The notes beneath the pieces were generated by a model. That model saw nothing but the letters and a program-made list of their open reading frames with translations, made no database searches and was not told where the DNA came from. Below are positions 10,307-21,265 of a stretch of 64,000 nucleotides of DNA, one piece after another (position 1 is the first letter of the stretch; the number at the start of each line of letters is the position of its first letter). The stretch comes from Caenorhabditis remanei (taxonomy: Eukaryota; Nematoda; Chromadorea; Rhabditida; Rhabditidae): positions 7,254,001-7,318,000 of the forward strand of contig NC_071329.1 of NCBI RefSeq assembly GCF_010183535.1, written 5' to 3'. The translations under genes and the position numbers were made by a program.

Positions 10307-10779
10307 TCTTGTCAGATCACTCTTTTGATTTTATTGCAGTTTTTACCTATTTTCTGCTATTCACTCATTCTTGTATATTATCTTAACTGGCCCAACTTCG
10401 ACTCGATTTCCTGTATTTGGTTTAACTTTTTAATGAAAAAAACACTACTCGATTTTCCTTGGAATTTCAGACTTTTTTGTTGGTTTTCATCAGAATTTGT
10501 TCGGTTTCGAGCAATTTTTACTTTATTTCATTTCAGTGCCACTTCAGAGAAAGAACTTTCGAGGGGAACCAGCCGCACTCGCGTTTTGAGCGCGAACTTT
10601 CTTTTTTGAAAATCCTTGGCCAAACTTTATTAAATTGCGCCGCGAATTTCCTTGATTTTTGTTCCCCGATTTTCGTGAGGGTCGTTAAAAAGTCCTCACC
10701 CCACAAACGACTGAGGCATTTTCGCTGTAATTTTCGTGTTGTTTAGTACATAATTGAATAATCTCTCAAAAAACTTCAG
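10307..10779. other. Intergenic region upstream of the PTB gene
   Basis: T-rich non-coding sequence with no supported gene. It ends in a TTCAG acceptor that could receive either a spliced leader or an unseen upstream exon of the PTB gene. Confidence 0.4.
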
Positions 10780-12733
10780 TATCTGTCTCCTGAGACCGTC
10801 GAAGCCTCTCCATTCGCTTATCCGTTCGCTAACAGTTTCAATTTTCGCGACTCTCGGAACATGTCGAAGGAACCTGGGCAGAAGATGCGAAACATGCTCC
10901 CATGTAATAAGTCGGACATTGAGGGAATTGATTATTGTACAGATGCAAAATGTTTTTTAGTGAGTGACCAAATAAATAGAAATAAATTTATAATATCTTT
11001 GAATTTTTCAGGGCAAACTAATCGGGGAAGTGGAGATCAATACGCGTGGTTTGAAGAAGTACTCAGACGTTTTTGAAATCACCAAAAAAATCTTCAACCC
11101 CCGCGTAGTAAACAAAACTCAGATTGCAGTTCTTATCAATTCGAACACGATCACAATCTTTGACACAATACAGGGACACCGGCTGTACAACTTCGAAGTC
11201 TCCGGAGTTAAATTCTCCTCGAAAAATCCATCCGATAAATATCATTTTGGGCTAGTATACAAAGAGTCTAGACGGAAATTCAAATACTATGGAATACGCA
11301 TTCCGAATGGCTCGGGAATTGCGTCAGCTATTGGGGAGATTTGCGATTTGGCCAGATGCAAACGAGAAGGTGTGGATCAAGTGAAGCAAGAGCAGGAGTA
11401 TGACAGAGAAGCCAGACATAGCGTGAGTTTTTCATTAGGCATAGAAACCAAAAATGCTTGTATTAAAAGTGTAACTATTCTCGAAAAACTTATCGAATAT
11501 TTCTTTTGATACTGGTTAACAGAGACTCGTTTTCAAAAGTCTTTAAAAAGATTAACCTCCGTAAATTTCCAGACCATGAAAGCAGACGAAGAAGATCTCA
11601 TTGATTTCTATTCCGATTTGCCAGAAAGTGATGATATTTGCGAGCAAGGGTCTTCGAGTGAACAAAATGTGGCATACAATTCTGAAGCCGTATTCGCTGA
11701 TCCATTCGCTAACAGTTTCAATTTTCGCGACTCTCGGAACATGTCGAAGGAACCTGGGCAGAAGATGCGAAACATGCTCCCATGTAATAAGTCGGACATT
11801 GAGGGAATTGATTATTGTACAGATGCAAAATGTTTTTTAGTGAGTGACCAAATAAATAGAAATAAATTTATAATATCTTTGAATTTTTCAGGGCAAACTA
11901 ATCGGGGAAGTGGAGATCAATACGCGTGGTTTGAAGAAGTACTCAGACGTTTTTGAAATCACCAAAAAAATCTTCAACCCCCGCGTAGTAAACAAAACTC
12001 AGATTGCAGTTCTTATCAATTCGAACACGATCACAATCTTTGACACAATACAGGGACACCGGCTGTACAACTTCGAAGTCTCCGGAGTTAAATTCTCCTC
12101 GAAAAATCCATCCGATAAATATCATTTTGGGCTAGTATACAAAGAGTCAAGACGGAAATTCAAATACTATGGAATACGCATTCCGAATGGCTCGGGAATT
12201 GCGTCAGCTATTGGGGAGATTTGCGATTTGGCCAGATGCAAACGAGAAGGTGTGGATCAAGTGAAGCAAGAGCAGGAGTATAACAGAGAAGCCAGACATA
12301 GCGTGAGTTTTTCATTAGGCATAGAAACCAAAAATGCTTGTATTAAAAGTGTAACTATTCTCGAAAAACTTATCGAATATTTCTTTTGATACTGGTTAAC
12401 AGAGACTCGTTTTCAAAAGTCTTTAAAAAGATTAACCTCCGTAAATTTCCAGACCATGAAAGCAGACGAAGAAGATCTCATTGATTTCTATTCCGATTTG
12501 CCAGAAAGTGATGATATTTGCGAGCAAGGGTCTTCGAGTGAACAAAATGTGGCATACAATTCTGAAGCCGTATTCGCTGATCCATTCGCTGGCGGAGTCC
12601 AACGAGAAACAAACGATAAAAAAATTGAACATAGTGCTTCACTGGAGGTAAGAATGATATTTATTTTCTTTATGAATGTCATTCTTTTCAGGACAAGAAG
12701 GGACACACTTTCAAGAACGAGAAGCAGTGGTAG
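10780..12733 (+). CDS. DAB-1-like protein with two tandem PTB domains
   Basis: Exons 10780-10959, 11012-11422, 11573-11839, 11892-12302, 12453-12647 and 12692-12733 join in frame; the first ATG is at 10861. Each PTB copy begins GKLIGEVEI and contains KTQIAVLINSNTITIFD, HRLYNFEVSGVKFSS and a GLVYKESRRKFKYYGIRI strand. These match the layout of the DAB-1 PTB domain encoded at 32282-32701 (GKLIGEQDV...[17 protein letters not shown]). PTB domains bind NPxY tails of LDL-receptor-family cargo. After each copy comes an acidic exon with DLIDFYSDLPESDD and a DPFA motif resembling AP2/EH-interaction motifs. The double PTB results from an 880 bp tandem duplication. The 3' end is uncertain: exon-like blocks at 12787-12833 and 12926-13014 read well in another phase (ending QLYKNF). 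Confidence 0.7.
10821..12580. repeat. 880 bp direct tandem duplication of PTB exons
   Basis: Bases 10821-11700 repeat as 11701-12580, with only three differences seen by eye: g/a in the first five bases, t/a at 11270/12150, and g/a at 11402/12282 (Asp to Asn). The junctions share the short sequence TTCGCT, present once before the first copy and once after the second, consistent with microhomology-mediated or unequal exchange. The unit is a whole number of coding phases after splicing, so the reading frame is kept. Confidence 0.9.
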
Positions 12734-13600
12734 TTTGAGCCGTAAGCCCTATTGATAAATATACCGAGAAATAGTTTTGTTTCCAGATTCGAGCAGAGTT
12801 CTTGCCTCTCAAAACACCAGAAACTTATTCATTGTGAGTTGTCGAACAAATACATAAAATTAGCGTGTTTTTGAAAATTCATTAGCCATTTGGACAAGGC
12901 GATATTAAAAACTATCCAATTTCAGATCGTTCTTTCTGTCCTCAGTCGAGTCGGCCAGATCTGTCAACCCCTTGCTCACGAACACGGATTGAATCAGCTT
13001 TATAAGAACTTTTAAAAATGATATACCTCAACCATCCCATTCTTGTTATTCCTCTAACTTCTTCCATTTCTGTTTCATTTGCCCCCTCTCCATTGCCATT
13101 TTTATCCACATAATTTCTTTATTCCGCTCCAAGTAGCGTTTATCGTCGTACTTACTCATCACTAATATTATCGGGACACCCCTCTTTAAAAACACGAGCT
13201 TGATTGTAACCTTCTTTTCTTTTTTAAAACAAATCTCGGGTAGAAGAGACGAGATGACTTCTCTCCTAATTTGAGAAAATTCCAATCCACAAAATGATAC
13301 GCCACTTTTCATTTTTTGCATTATTTTTTGATTTTTATTCGAATTCTTCAGATTGAAACTGTGTTTTCTGCTAGTTTATTGGTTTTCACACTGATGGGTC
13401 CCAGAAAATTGCCGGCCGATAATGAAAAATGTCAGATGGACACTTAAACTGCAGAAAACACCTCATTTTTTTCTTCCTGTAAAATCCCAATTGATTTATA
13501 AGTTATGGGTTCCGTATTTATCGAATAAATTGTTCTCTTTCCAAAAAAAAAAAGATTGCCAGAAGTTTCCTTTGCCAGAAGGGAGATGGAAGGGTCACGT
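12734..13600. other. 3' flank of PTB gene and non-coding spacer
   Basis: This contains possible terminal exons of the PTB gene (12787-12833 and 12926-13014; see that entry). The rest is AT-rich sequence with no supported gene. An A12 run is near 13543. Confidence 0.35.
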
Positions 13601-14125
13601 CGATAGTTAGAATGGTACCATGGTTTGTAAAGTGTTGTAAATGAGAGGTGTCTAGTGGAGACTATAGTGTAGTGAGGGAGCCAGTGTGGCTTTGGTATAT
13701 CTTGCTAGGTCGTGAATTAAGACCTATTAATTCCGCGACACTGGGGGCAGCGAAAAGATGCTCTGAACACTGTCTGAGGTGTCCAAAGGCACATGTGGAG
13801 CGCCTTGAGTTGAATCTGTGATGGCGGCCGATAGTTCTAGTAGTATAAGTTGATTTACGGCTCGTTCAATTAGCTTCTTTTTGCATTTTACGAGTACTGA
13901 TCGTACTTTCCCGTCTTTGGATGGGATAAGTTCCATAATTCTTGCTAGAGGCCATCTGTACCTTGGAAGATTTGGGGTTTGTATTATAAATATTAGGACT
14001 ACGTGGTTTTGCTGTGGGGTGATTGTACAATGTGCTTTAGTCTTGTGCAGTGCTCCACATAATGATACGCCACCCTTCAAAATTTTGAAAATCTCAAAAA
14101 TGAGAAATGGTGAAATCTCGTCCAT
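13600..14125 (-). mobile_element. 3' fragment of a BEL/Pao LTR retrotransposon
   Basis: The minus-strand frame 13727-14125 contains LPRYRWPLARIMELIPSKDG, KVRSVLVK and a final NQLILLEL. This is the short conserved domain (DUF5641-type, W-P-L-A-R-V.El.p..DG.vR) found after integrase at the C-terminus of BEL/Pao polyproteins. The frame ends at about 13727. An LTR-like sequence starting TGTCGCGGAATTAATAGG (reading leftwards from 13739) closely resembles the start of the solo LTR at 14438. Protease, RT and integrase are absent, so it is a broken 3' piece, unable to move on its own. Confidence 0.7.
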
Positions 14126-14437
14126 AACCGAATTGAAAACACTTTATAAGTAACATTTATTAGTTTCATAACAAAAACAAGCCTGCCCAATTGGTGGGCA
14201 AATCGCGCAAAACGGTGGGCGAGTTGCCCAAAATTCCCTGAGTTTCCTAGAGTACAACCTTCCCTAGAGTACAACGGGGTCCTTCCCTAGTGTAAAGTAT
14301 ACAGTTCGAAGTGTACAACGAGTATTATATAAAATGTCTGCGAAGAGACCGTGAATCAGTGAATTTTACAAAACAATTTTTAAAAAAAAGTTTTTTTTAA
14401 AGTCGCGTATAAACAATTTATCTTTATAAATAAGTAT

Positions 14438-14984
14438 TGTCGTGGAATTAACTAGCCATTAATTCACGACCTTCAATATCCAGCCTAACAACTCTATGGC
14501 GTCTGTTAGATTCACAAATATCTAACCAAAATGGCTATAAGAAATGGTTTTGACAATGAATTCAATACGTGTTACGTGACCTTCCCGAGGAAATGCTCAA
14601 CAACTCTCGTCGACTACTTGCGTGCCCTGACCTCTGATTGTGCCGACCCAAAATAACGATCGCCCTCGATTCGCTGCATATAAGGAAACGGAATCGTCAG
14701 TTCAACCACTCTTTCTTCGACTTTCGTGGCTCTACTCTTGGACTCTTGCTCTCTCGGACAGTCATTCAACTATTGGAAGCTCCACCAATCGGGATCTCTA
14801 CCGTGGCTCCACCGACCGTCTCCAACAAGGAATCCACCGATGATCTGGCTTACCAAGAACTCAAGGAAACTAAAGTATCCTCACGTCCCATTCACCATAT
14901 TGAATAAACCTGTCAACCTTTCCTATCTTGTTATTCTCGCATTCTAAGTCTGACGGGGTTCACCTTCCCTCTAAAGTCAGCACA
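14438..14984 (+). mobile_element. Solo LTR (BEL/Pao type) with 5 bp target duplication
   Basis: A 547 bp insertion begins TGTCGTGGAATTAACTAGCC and ends GTCAGCACA. It is bracketed by AGTAT (14433-14437 and 14985-14989). The right arm at about 21820-21835 has the uninterrupted site with a single AGTAT. An AATAAA lies at 14903. The start resembles the LTR-like sequence next to the BEL/Pao fragment at 13739. Solo LTRs form by recombination between the two LTRs of a full element. Confidence 0.92.
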
Positions 14985-15810
14985 AGTATCCTCTACAATA
15001 AAAGTAATAGTAAGTCATTCAAAAATCTTCTATGTTCGAGAGGTGAATGTTCTAAATATTTGAGTGATTAAAAGTAAGATGAGTAAGGTACGTAAAGATT
15101 ATCAATACAATGGAATACAGAAGGTTTTTGATCCTTAGAAACAGGGAAAAATCTTTAAAACTTTATTCTAATAGAAAACATAAATAACGAAACACTTGAT
15201 AACATTAAAGAAAAACGAGAATGATGTTGAAGAAAATGTTGATTTTTAATGGGCTCTCCATATAACAGTAGCGATATGGTTGAAAAAGAGAAATACGAAC
15301 AGAAGTTTAGGCCTCGAATTTCGTTTGATTTTGAAATATTTGTGTCACCCATGTTGAAATCAGCAATTCGTCACGATGGAAAACAATATATTCAAAATTT
15401 TCAATTTTTCAGATATTGACCATTTTCGTCAAAAAACAACTTGTTCAAAATGACTTCAAAACTTCTACATTTTCATCTTAAAATCATGTTATTCACTCTG
15501 TATCGGAAAAATTAAGAACGGTTCTGATTAGGCAACACAATGGTACTGTTTTGAGTGAAAAATCTTGTCATCCCTTAGTACTTCAAGTATCTCAAACATC
15601 AGAATTTGTTATCCTGGAAAGCTAGAAACTTGATGTCAACAAGAAATGTTTTTAAAAGGTTGAAAAATGTATTATGAAAAGATTTTGAGTCTATCTCTAA
15701 AGTTGACAGAAATTCTTTTTTTTTTAGTTTTAGAGTGAGCCCCAAACTTTGGCCAAAAAGCGGTTTTATCCACTACTACAAGGCATAAATTGTTTTGGAT
15801 GGCCACTATC

Positions 15811-17886
15811 TTAAATTTCAAAATGATATCCGGCGTGGTCTTGTTCATTCAAACTTATTTTCAAACGCCGTAGTTCTTCATATTTATTATTTTTTTGTCT
15901 CATTTCTTCTGAGAAATTAGAAAAACCGGCCTGATTTTCTCGTGTCTCTATCATTGATGTTTCTTCTTCCAACTCCTTTTTCCTCTCGAGCAACTCGAGA
16001 ATTCCAAAAACATGCGTTCTCTTTCCGATAGCTTCCCAAGCAGAGAATCCGACTGAGTTGCCTTCACCTATTTCCAAATGACCTAGTACGAATTTCCTGT
16101 TTTTGTTATTCTTTGCTTTTCTGTAACAGATGATCGTTTTAAAGGATTTCATAAAATTCAAAGTGCTAAGAAGGGTAAAGATGTAGCCAACAAAAAAAGC
16201 CAAGTGGATTGTTTTACCAAGACTGAAACTCGAAAACATACATTTTCCTTTTTGGGACATGTGTGAAAAATTGTATCTGAATTTAGGCTCCACCCCTTTT
16301 TGATCTACTTAAAATATCGATTGAAGTTGATAAAAATTCTTCAATTTCGAGGAAATGTTATTGCCTAGAAGCTACAATGTTGAGGTCAACTACAAAAATA
16401 CTTCAAAAACATCAGAAGCTCATCTCTAAATATAAAATGACATTCTCTCAAACACTGATGAACGTTTTAGACTTCAATCGAAATTTTCAGTTATTCAAAA
16501 GGGACGGAGCCTAAACTCAGATACTATTTTTCACTCAGGCGACCAAAGGTGTTATTCATGCAAAAGGACAAAAAGATGGAACCTGTGGGCGGATGGTCGA
16601 ACCATTCACAGATATTCTTTCTGAACTTACATGAAAAAATCAGTGAAACTGGCCCCTTCGACATGCACAGTGATGAGTTGATCAGTAAGAGCATCTACGT
16701 CGATTATTGCGTCTTCTTGCAAATTCATCTCCAGTAGTTCCAGCATATCCTCTTCACAATTCACCCAATATCTTAGAAATTGGTTGACATCAGAGCAATC
16801 GAAAATTGTGGACTTTAACTCTATCCAACCGACATTTCTTATTGATTTCAGATCATTCAGAGTTATCCATTTACCATTGTTATACTTAGTGATATAGTAT
16901 TTTAAGGCCTGAAAACGTTAGAAATTTGATAGATAAGAATAATAATTCAGGGGCACCTTTTGAGCTTACTCACAAAACCATTATAAACCCAAGTGCATCC
17001 AAATTCAAAAATAGGGATACGTGCGGTTTCACGCAGCGGAACAACAATTTCAACTGGTATGACAATACAATAAAACACTTACATTCGGATGCTTGAAATC
17101 TACTGGAATATCAGAATCAATTTTAAGTCGCTTCGACACCGGTATTTTGTCCATCAGTTCGGTTAACAGTGGAGTACTTAAACTGCCTCTCATAAATGAG
17201 AACCAGGTGCATTTCTCTGCTAATGGTAAGTTCAAGTAATGCATCATAGTGTCTGTGTTCAGTTGGTCTAAATAAAAATTCCAGCCCACTGAAGGACAAG
17301 AAAATAGGGCACTGATGCATTTAAACAAGTCAAGAACCGTGTTAGATGAAAAATATTCAATCCATAAAAATGTGTTATCTTCACTGTCGTATCTGAAACA
17401 AATTAATGCGTTTTATATACATAAAGTATTTTTCCTAACTTTCTTACGCACCTTTCACATAACTGAAGCATTCTCGAAACTGACTCTAACTGGTTTTCAG
17501 ACTCCACCTTCCGAAAAAGAATACTTAAGCAGTTTTTCGATTGGGCCAACTCGTATTTTAAATATTGATCGCTCAAATGAACATTGAGTTTCTTCAGTTT
17601 GTATTTCGAAACTCTGAGAAAAGATTCCATACGATAAGAGCACATCGATAATTTTATTCTGTAAAAAATACGAGTTTTGTGTTTTTAGGAGACGAGGAAC
17701 TACGAACTACAGTGTTCTTGAACTACGAACAGAAGAATGATAGTGAACAAATTTTGGATACCCTATAACTTACATTTCATTTGAGTTCATAAACTCAGTA
17801 ACCAATTGAAACGGCACCAGTGGAAGTTTCAGAATGCAAAACGGTTTTTGTTTTGGAATAGATGTGTCAATGTTCCAAAAGCACAT
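15811..17886 (-). CDS. F-box/FBA_2-type protein, gene A
   Basis: Five exons (17886-17774, 17658-17452, 17392-17083, 16908-16631, 16120-15811) join in frame into 405 residues. The first two encode an F-box: FCILKLPLVPFQLVTEFM, then IKLSMCSYRMESFL. The middle and fourth exons encode the nematode F-box-associated region (NVGWIELKSTIF, DVNQFLRYWV). The last exon ends in a coiled-coil-like LLERKKELEEE stretch. Such proteins act as substrate receptors of SCF (Skp1-cullin) ubiquitin ligases; the FBA_2 part is thought to bind targets. The first exon lies in the spacer of the inverted repeat, so only this copy keeps a complete F-box. Intron 4 holds a foldback element. Confidence 0.8.
16263..16533. mobile_element. 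Foldback MITE inside intron 4 of gene A
   Basis: About 65 bp at each end are inverted copies; the ends read GTGAAAAAT(A/T)GTATCTGA followed by TTTAGGCTCC. The element is about 270 bp, has no coding capacity, and is absent from the matching intron of the related gene at 27541. The same element occurs in the other arm at 19241-19511, so it was present before the inverted duplication. A partial relative lies near 26815-26900. Confidence 0.65.
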
Positions 17887-18179
17887 TCTGATAGCTTTAT
17901 AAATATTCTGTAATGAACTTTTCACATTTTTCCAAACCATGACTAGAGAAGAAGGGCAGCAATTATTGATTCGTAACGTTGTGTGTGTGTGTGTGTGTCC
18001 TGTTTGCGTCCTACGCATCTGCCCTTTCTGCTGAGAGTTTGGGAGGCTAACAAAACCGTCCATAGGTATACTAATACTATCTCCTACCGTACGACATCCG
18101 ACCATGACCATGAAGGGGGAAGGGTAAGAAATAAGTCTGATATGAAGAGTAATAGTGTATTAGAAATATCAGATATTAG
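17596..18179. other. Spacer of the inverted repeat; holds F-box exon and (GT)n
   Basis: This unique centre carries the first exon of gene A (17774-17886) and its upstream region. A (GT)9 microsatellite at 17981-17998 is followed by sequence also found, more diverged, upstream of the F-box gene at 27541 and the fragment at 22464 (for example GCGTAAGACGCAAAC-like matches). It is therefore probably the ancestral promoter of this F-box family. Confidence 0.6.
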
Positions 18180-18181
18180 AA

Positions 18182-19963
18182 ACTCAATGTTCATTTGAGC
18201 GATCAATATTTAAAATACGAGTTGGCCCAATCGAAAAACTGCTTAAGTATTCTTTTTTTTGGAAGGTGGAGTCTGAAAACCAGTTAGAGTCAGTTTCGAG
18301 AATGCTTCAGTTATGTGAAAGGTGCGTAAGAAACGTTAGGAAAAATACTTTATGTATATAAAACGCATTAATTTGTTTCAGATACGACAGTGAAGATAAC
18401 ACATTTTTATGGATTGAATATTTTTCATCTAACACGGTTTTCGACTTGTATAAATGCATCAATGCACTATTTTCTTGTTCTTTAGTGGGATGGAATTTTT
18501 ATTTAGACCAACTGAACACAGACACTATGATGCATTACTTGAACTTACCATTAGCAGAGAAATGCACCTGGTTCTCATTTATGAGAGGCAGTTTAAGTAC
18601 TCCACTGTTAACCGAACTGATGGACAAAATACCGGTGTCGAAGCGACTTAAAATTGATTCTGATATTCCAGTAGATTTCAAGCATCCGAATGTAAGTGTT
18701 TTATTGTATTGTCATACCAGTTGAAATTGTTGTTCCGCTGCGTGAAACCGCACGTATCCCTATTTTTGAATTTGGATGCACTTGGGTTTATAATGGTTTT
18801 GTGAGTAAGCTCAAAAGGTGCCCCTGAATTATTATTCTTATCTATCAAATTTCTAACGTTTTCAGGCCTTAAAATACTATATCACTAAGTATAACAGTGG
18901 TAGATGGATAACTCTGAATGATCTGAAATCAATAAGAAATGTCGGTTGGATAGAGTTAAAGTCCACAATTTTCGATTGCTCTGATGTCAACCAATTTCTA
19001 AGATATTGGGTGAATTGTGAAGAGGATATGCTGGAACTACTGGAGATGAATTTGCAAGAAGACGCAATAATCGACGTAGATGCTCTTACTGATCAACTCA
19101 TCACTGTGCATGTCGAAGGGGCCAGTTTCACTGATTTTTTCATGTAAGTTCAGAAAGAATATCTGTGAATGGTTCGACCATCCGCCCACAGGCTCCATCT
19201 TTTTGTCCTTTTGCATGAATAACACCTTTGGTCGCCTGAGTGAAAAATAGTATCTGAGTTTAGGCTCCGTCCCTTTTGAATAACTGAAAATTTCGATTGA
19301 AGTCTAAAACGTTCATCAGTGTTTGAGAGAATGTCATTTTATATTTAGAGATGAGCTTCTGATGTTTTTGAAGTATTTTTGTAGTTGACCTCAACATTGT
19401 AGCTTCTAGGCAATAACATTTCCTCGAAATTGAAGAATTTTTATCAACTTCAATCGATATTTTAAGTAGATCAAAAAGGGGTGGAGCCTAAATTCAGATA
19501 CAATTTTTCACACATGTCCCAAAAAGGAAAATGTATGTTTTCGAGTTTCAGTCTTGGTAAAACAATCCACTTGGCTTTTTTTGTTGGCTACATCTTTACC
19601 CTTCTTAGCACTTTGAATTTTATGAAATCCTTTAAAACGATCATCTGTTACAGAAAAGCAAAGAATAACAAAAACAGGAAATTCGTACTAGGTCATTTGG
19701 AAATAGGTGAAGGCAACTCAGTCGGATTCTCTGCTTGGGAAGCTATCGGAAAGAGAACGCATGTTTTTGGAATTCTCGAGTTGCTCGAGAGGAAAAAGGA
19801 GTTGGAAGAAGAAACATCAATGATAGAGACACGAGAAAATCAGGCCGGTTTTTCTAATTTCTCAGAAGAAATGAGACAAAAAAATAATAAATATGAAGAA
19901 CTACGGCGTTTGAAAATAAGTTTGAATGAACAAGACCACGCCGGATATCATTTTGAAATTTAA
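18182..19963 (+). pseudogene. F-box/FBA_2 gene B, truncated inverted copy
   Basis: Exons equivalent to gene A exons 2 (3' part), 3 (18382-18691), 4 (18866-19143) and 5 (19654-19963) are present, and the last is identical in protein. The copy begins in the middle of exon 2, so the F-box exon and promoter are missing. A run of eight T (about 18251-18258) replaces the five-T-plus-C of gene A and shifts the frame. Without start, F-box or frame it should not make the same protein. It is head-to-head with gene A. Confidence 0.8.
19241..19511. mobile_element. Foldback MITE, right-arm copy
   Basis: Mirror copy of the element in gene A intron 4, in the equivalent intron of gene B. About 65 bp imperfect terminal inverted repeats are seen and there is no coding frame. 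Confidence 0.6.
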
Positions 19964-19997
19964 GATACTGGCTATCCAAAACAATTTATGCCTTGTA

Positions 19998-21265
19998 TTA
20001 GGTTGGTGCATAAATTTCTTTCTTTTTTTGGACAATTTTTGTCATGAAATTTCTTGAAGGCTAATACCCCACATGAAAAGAAATATAGTTGATTAGTACC
20101 TATAAGTCATTGTGATTTTACCTGTGACTTGACGTCCGTCATCTGTCTAATCTCAGCCGCAGACACATCAAAACACATAAGGAACCCTTTTTCAGTACCA
20201 TTCTTCGTCTCAGTTTTTTACTTAGAAAATGTTGATGAGAAAGGGTGATTTATTCAAATTTGAAACATGCAAGGAACGTTATGTTTGAAAAAATAATAAA
20301 GACATTTGAATTGATCAACGATAGTTTAGTGCCAGTCCCGGAAGAAAAGTGAGGATCAGCAATTTAGGGATGTGCGAGTATTTTCAATTTTTCTTTAACG
20401 CTAGCTAAGGAAATTGGTGGAAATGTTTAGTATGGAGTAGAATAGACATTGATGTATCTGAATCTACTTTGTTTGGAATGTTTGAGCACTTTCCCTCTTT
20501 TCTCTGGAAGCGCGAAGTCAATATCATCACAATCACGTGATTTTTAAGTTTGATGAAGCCTACAGCTCCTGTTTCTAAGTCAATCCACTAGATCTTTTGC
20601 ACAATTTCAGAACAATGTATCTACTGTTGATTATTTGTAACAAAATAATTCAGACTTGTTTGGGATCGTTGAAAAGAGACCTAGACTCCACCCAGGTCTA
20701 CTGCTCAAAATTACTCAAAATCGCAAATATCATAGCAAATACATCACCCAAGTTTCATCACTTAATTGAATGGTTTTTTCATAAATTTTATATGGCATAA
20801 GTTACTCATGTTACCCTCTAACATATACAAATAGTTTTGTATAAATGTTCTTTCAAATATTTATGTAATCTGATTGAACCCAGCTGGACTCTGATTTCTC
20901 GTTGCTCTCAATCGTGTGATCGTAACTTTTTTGTTTTTAACATTCCGACTAAAAACTAAAATGTGATAACAAGATAAAGTCTTGTTCTATAAACTGCATT
21001 TAATTTCTCGTAAACATTTTAGCATTTTAATATCAATGCGACTAGAATCAAAAAACTTTCCAAAATAGGCATTTGGTCGGCGACCGAAAAAGCCATCGTT
21101 TTCACGAGCGGACTGTCTTTGCACCAACTTGAAAAGTTACGTGATAGCCACTAAAGTGGTCATAAAAATGCAAAAAAGTTTGGGATGAAAAACAATATCA
21201 CCGCTTAGAGATCGAGAACCAAAGTCACACCTTCAAAAAAGAAAGAAAATTATGCACCAACCTAA
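19998..21265. mobile_element. Mariner-sized insertion with TTAGGTTGGTGCATAA ends
   Basis: The ends read TTAGGTTGGTGCATAAATTT and, inverted, TTAGGTTGGTGCATAATTTT, flanked by TA. The left arm of the large inverted repeat has the empty site with one TA, which proves insertion. The end sequence is the classic mariner type, and 1268 bp is the length of a full mariner. No long transposase frame survives; only short frames without clear DDD motifs are seen, so the coding part is decayed or unrelated filler. Confidence 0.85.

Larger units (their letters stand above)
14240..17595. repeat. Left arm of large inverted repeat
   Basis: This arm is the reverse complement of 18180-22000. Through the core the coordinates of matched positions sum to about 35774, and identity is close to complete: a 160-residue frame is identical in both arms. 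It contains F-box/FBA_2 gene A. Relative to the right arm it carries a solo LTR (14438-14984) and about 230 bp near 15420-15660 that the right arm has lost. Confidence 0.9.

Noticed and set aside
14155..14340. Repeated CTTCCCTAGAGTACAAC units considered as a CRISPR-like or satellite array
   Set aside because: Only two to three irregular copies per side; they are part of the inverted-repeat ends. CRISPR arrays are not expected in a nematode nucleus.
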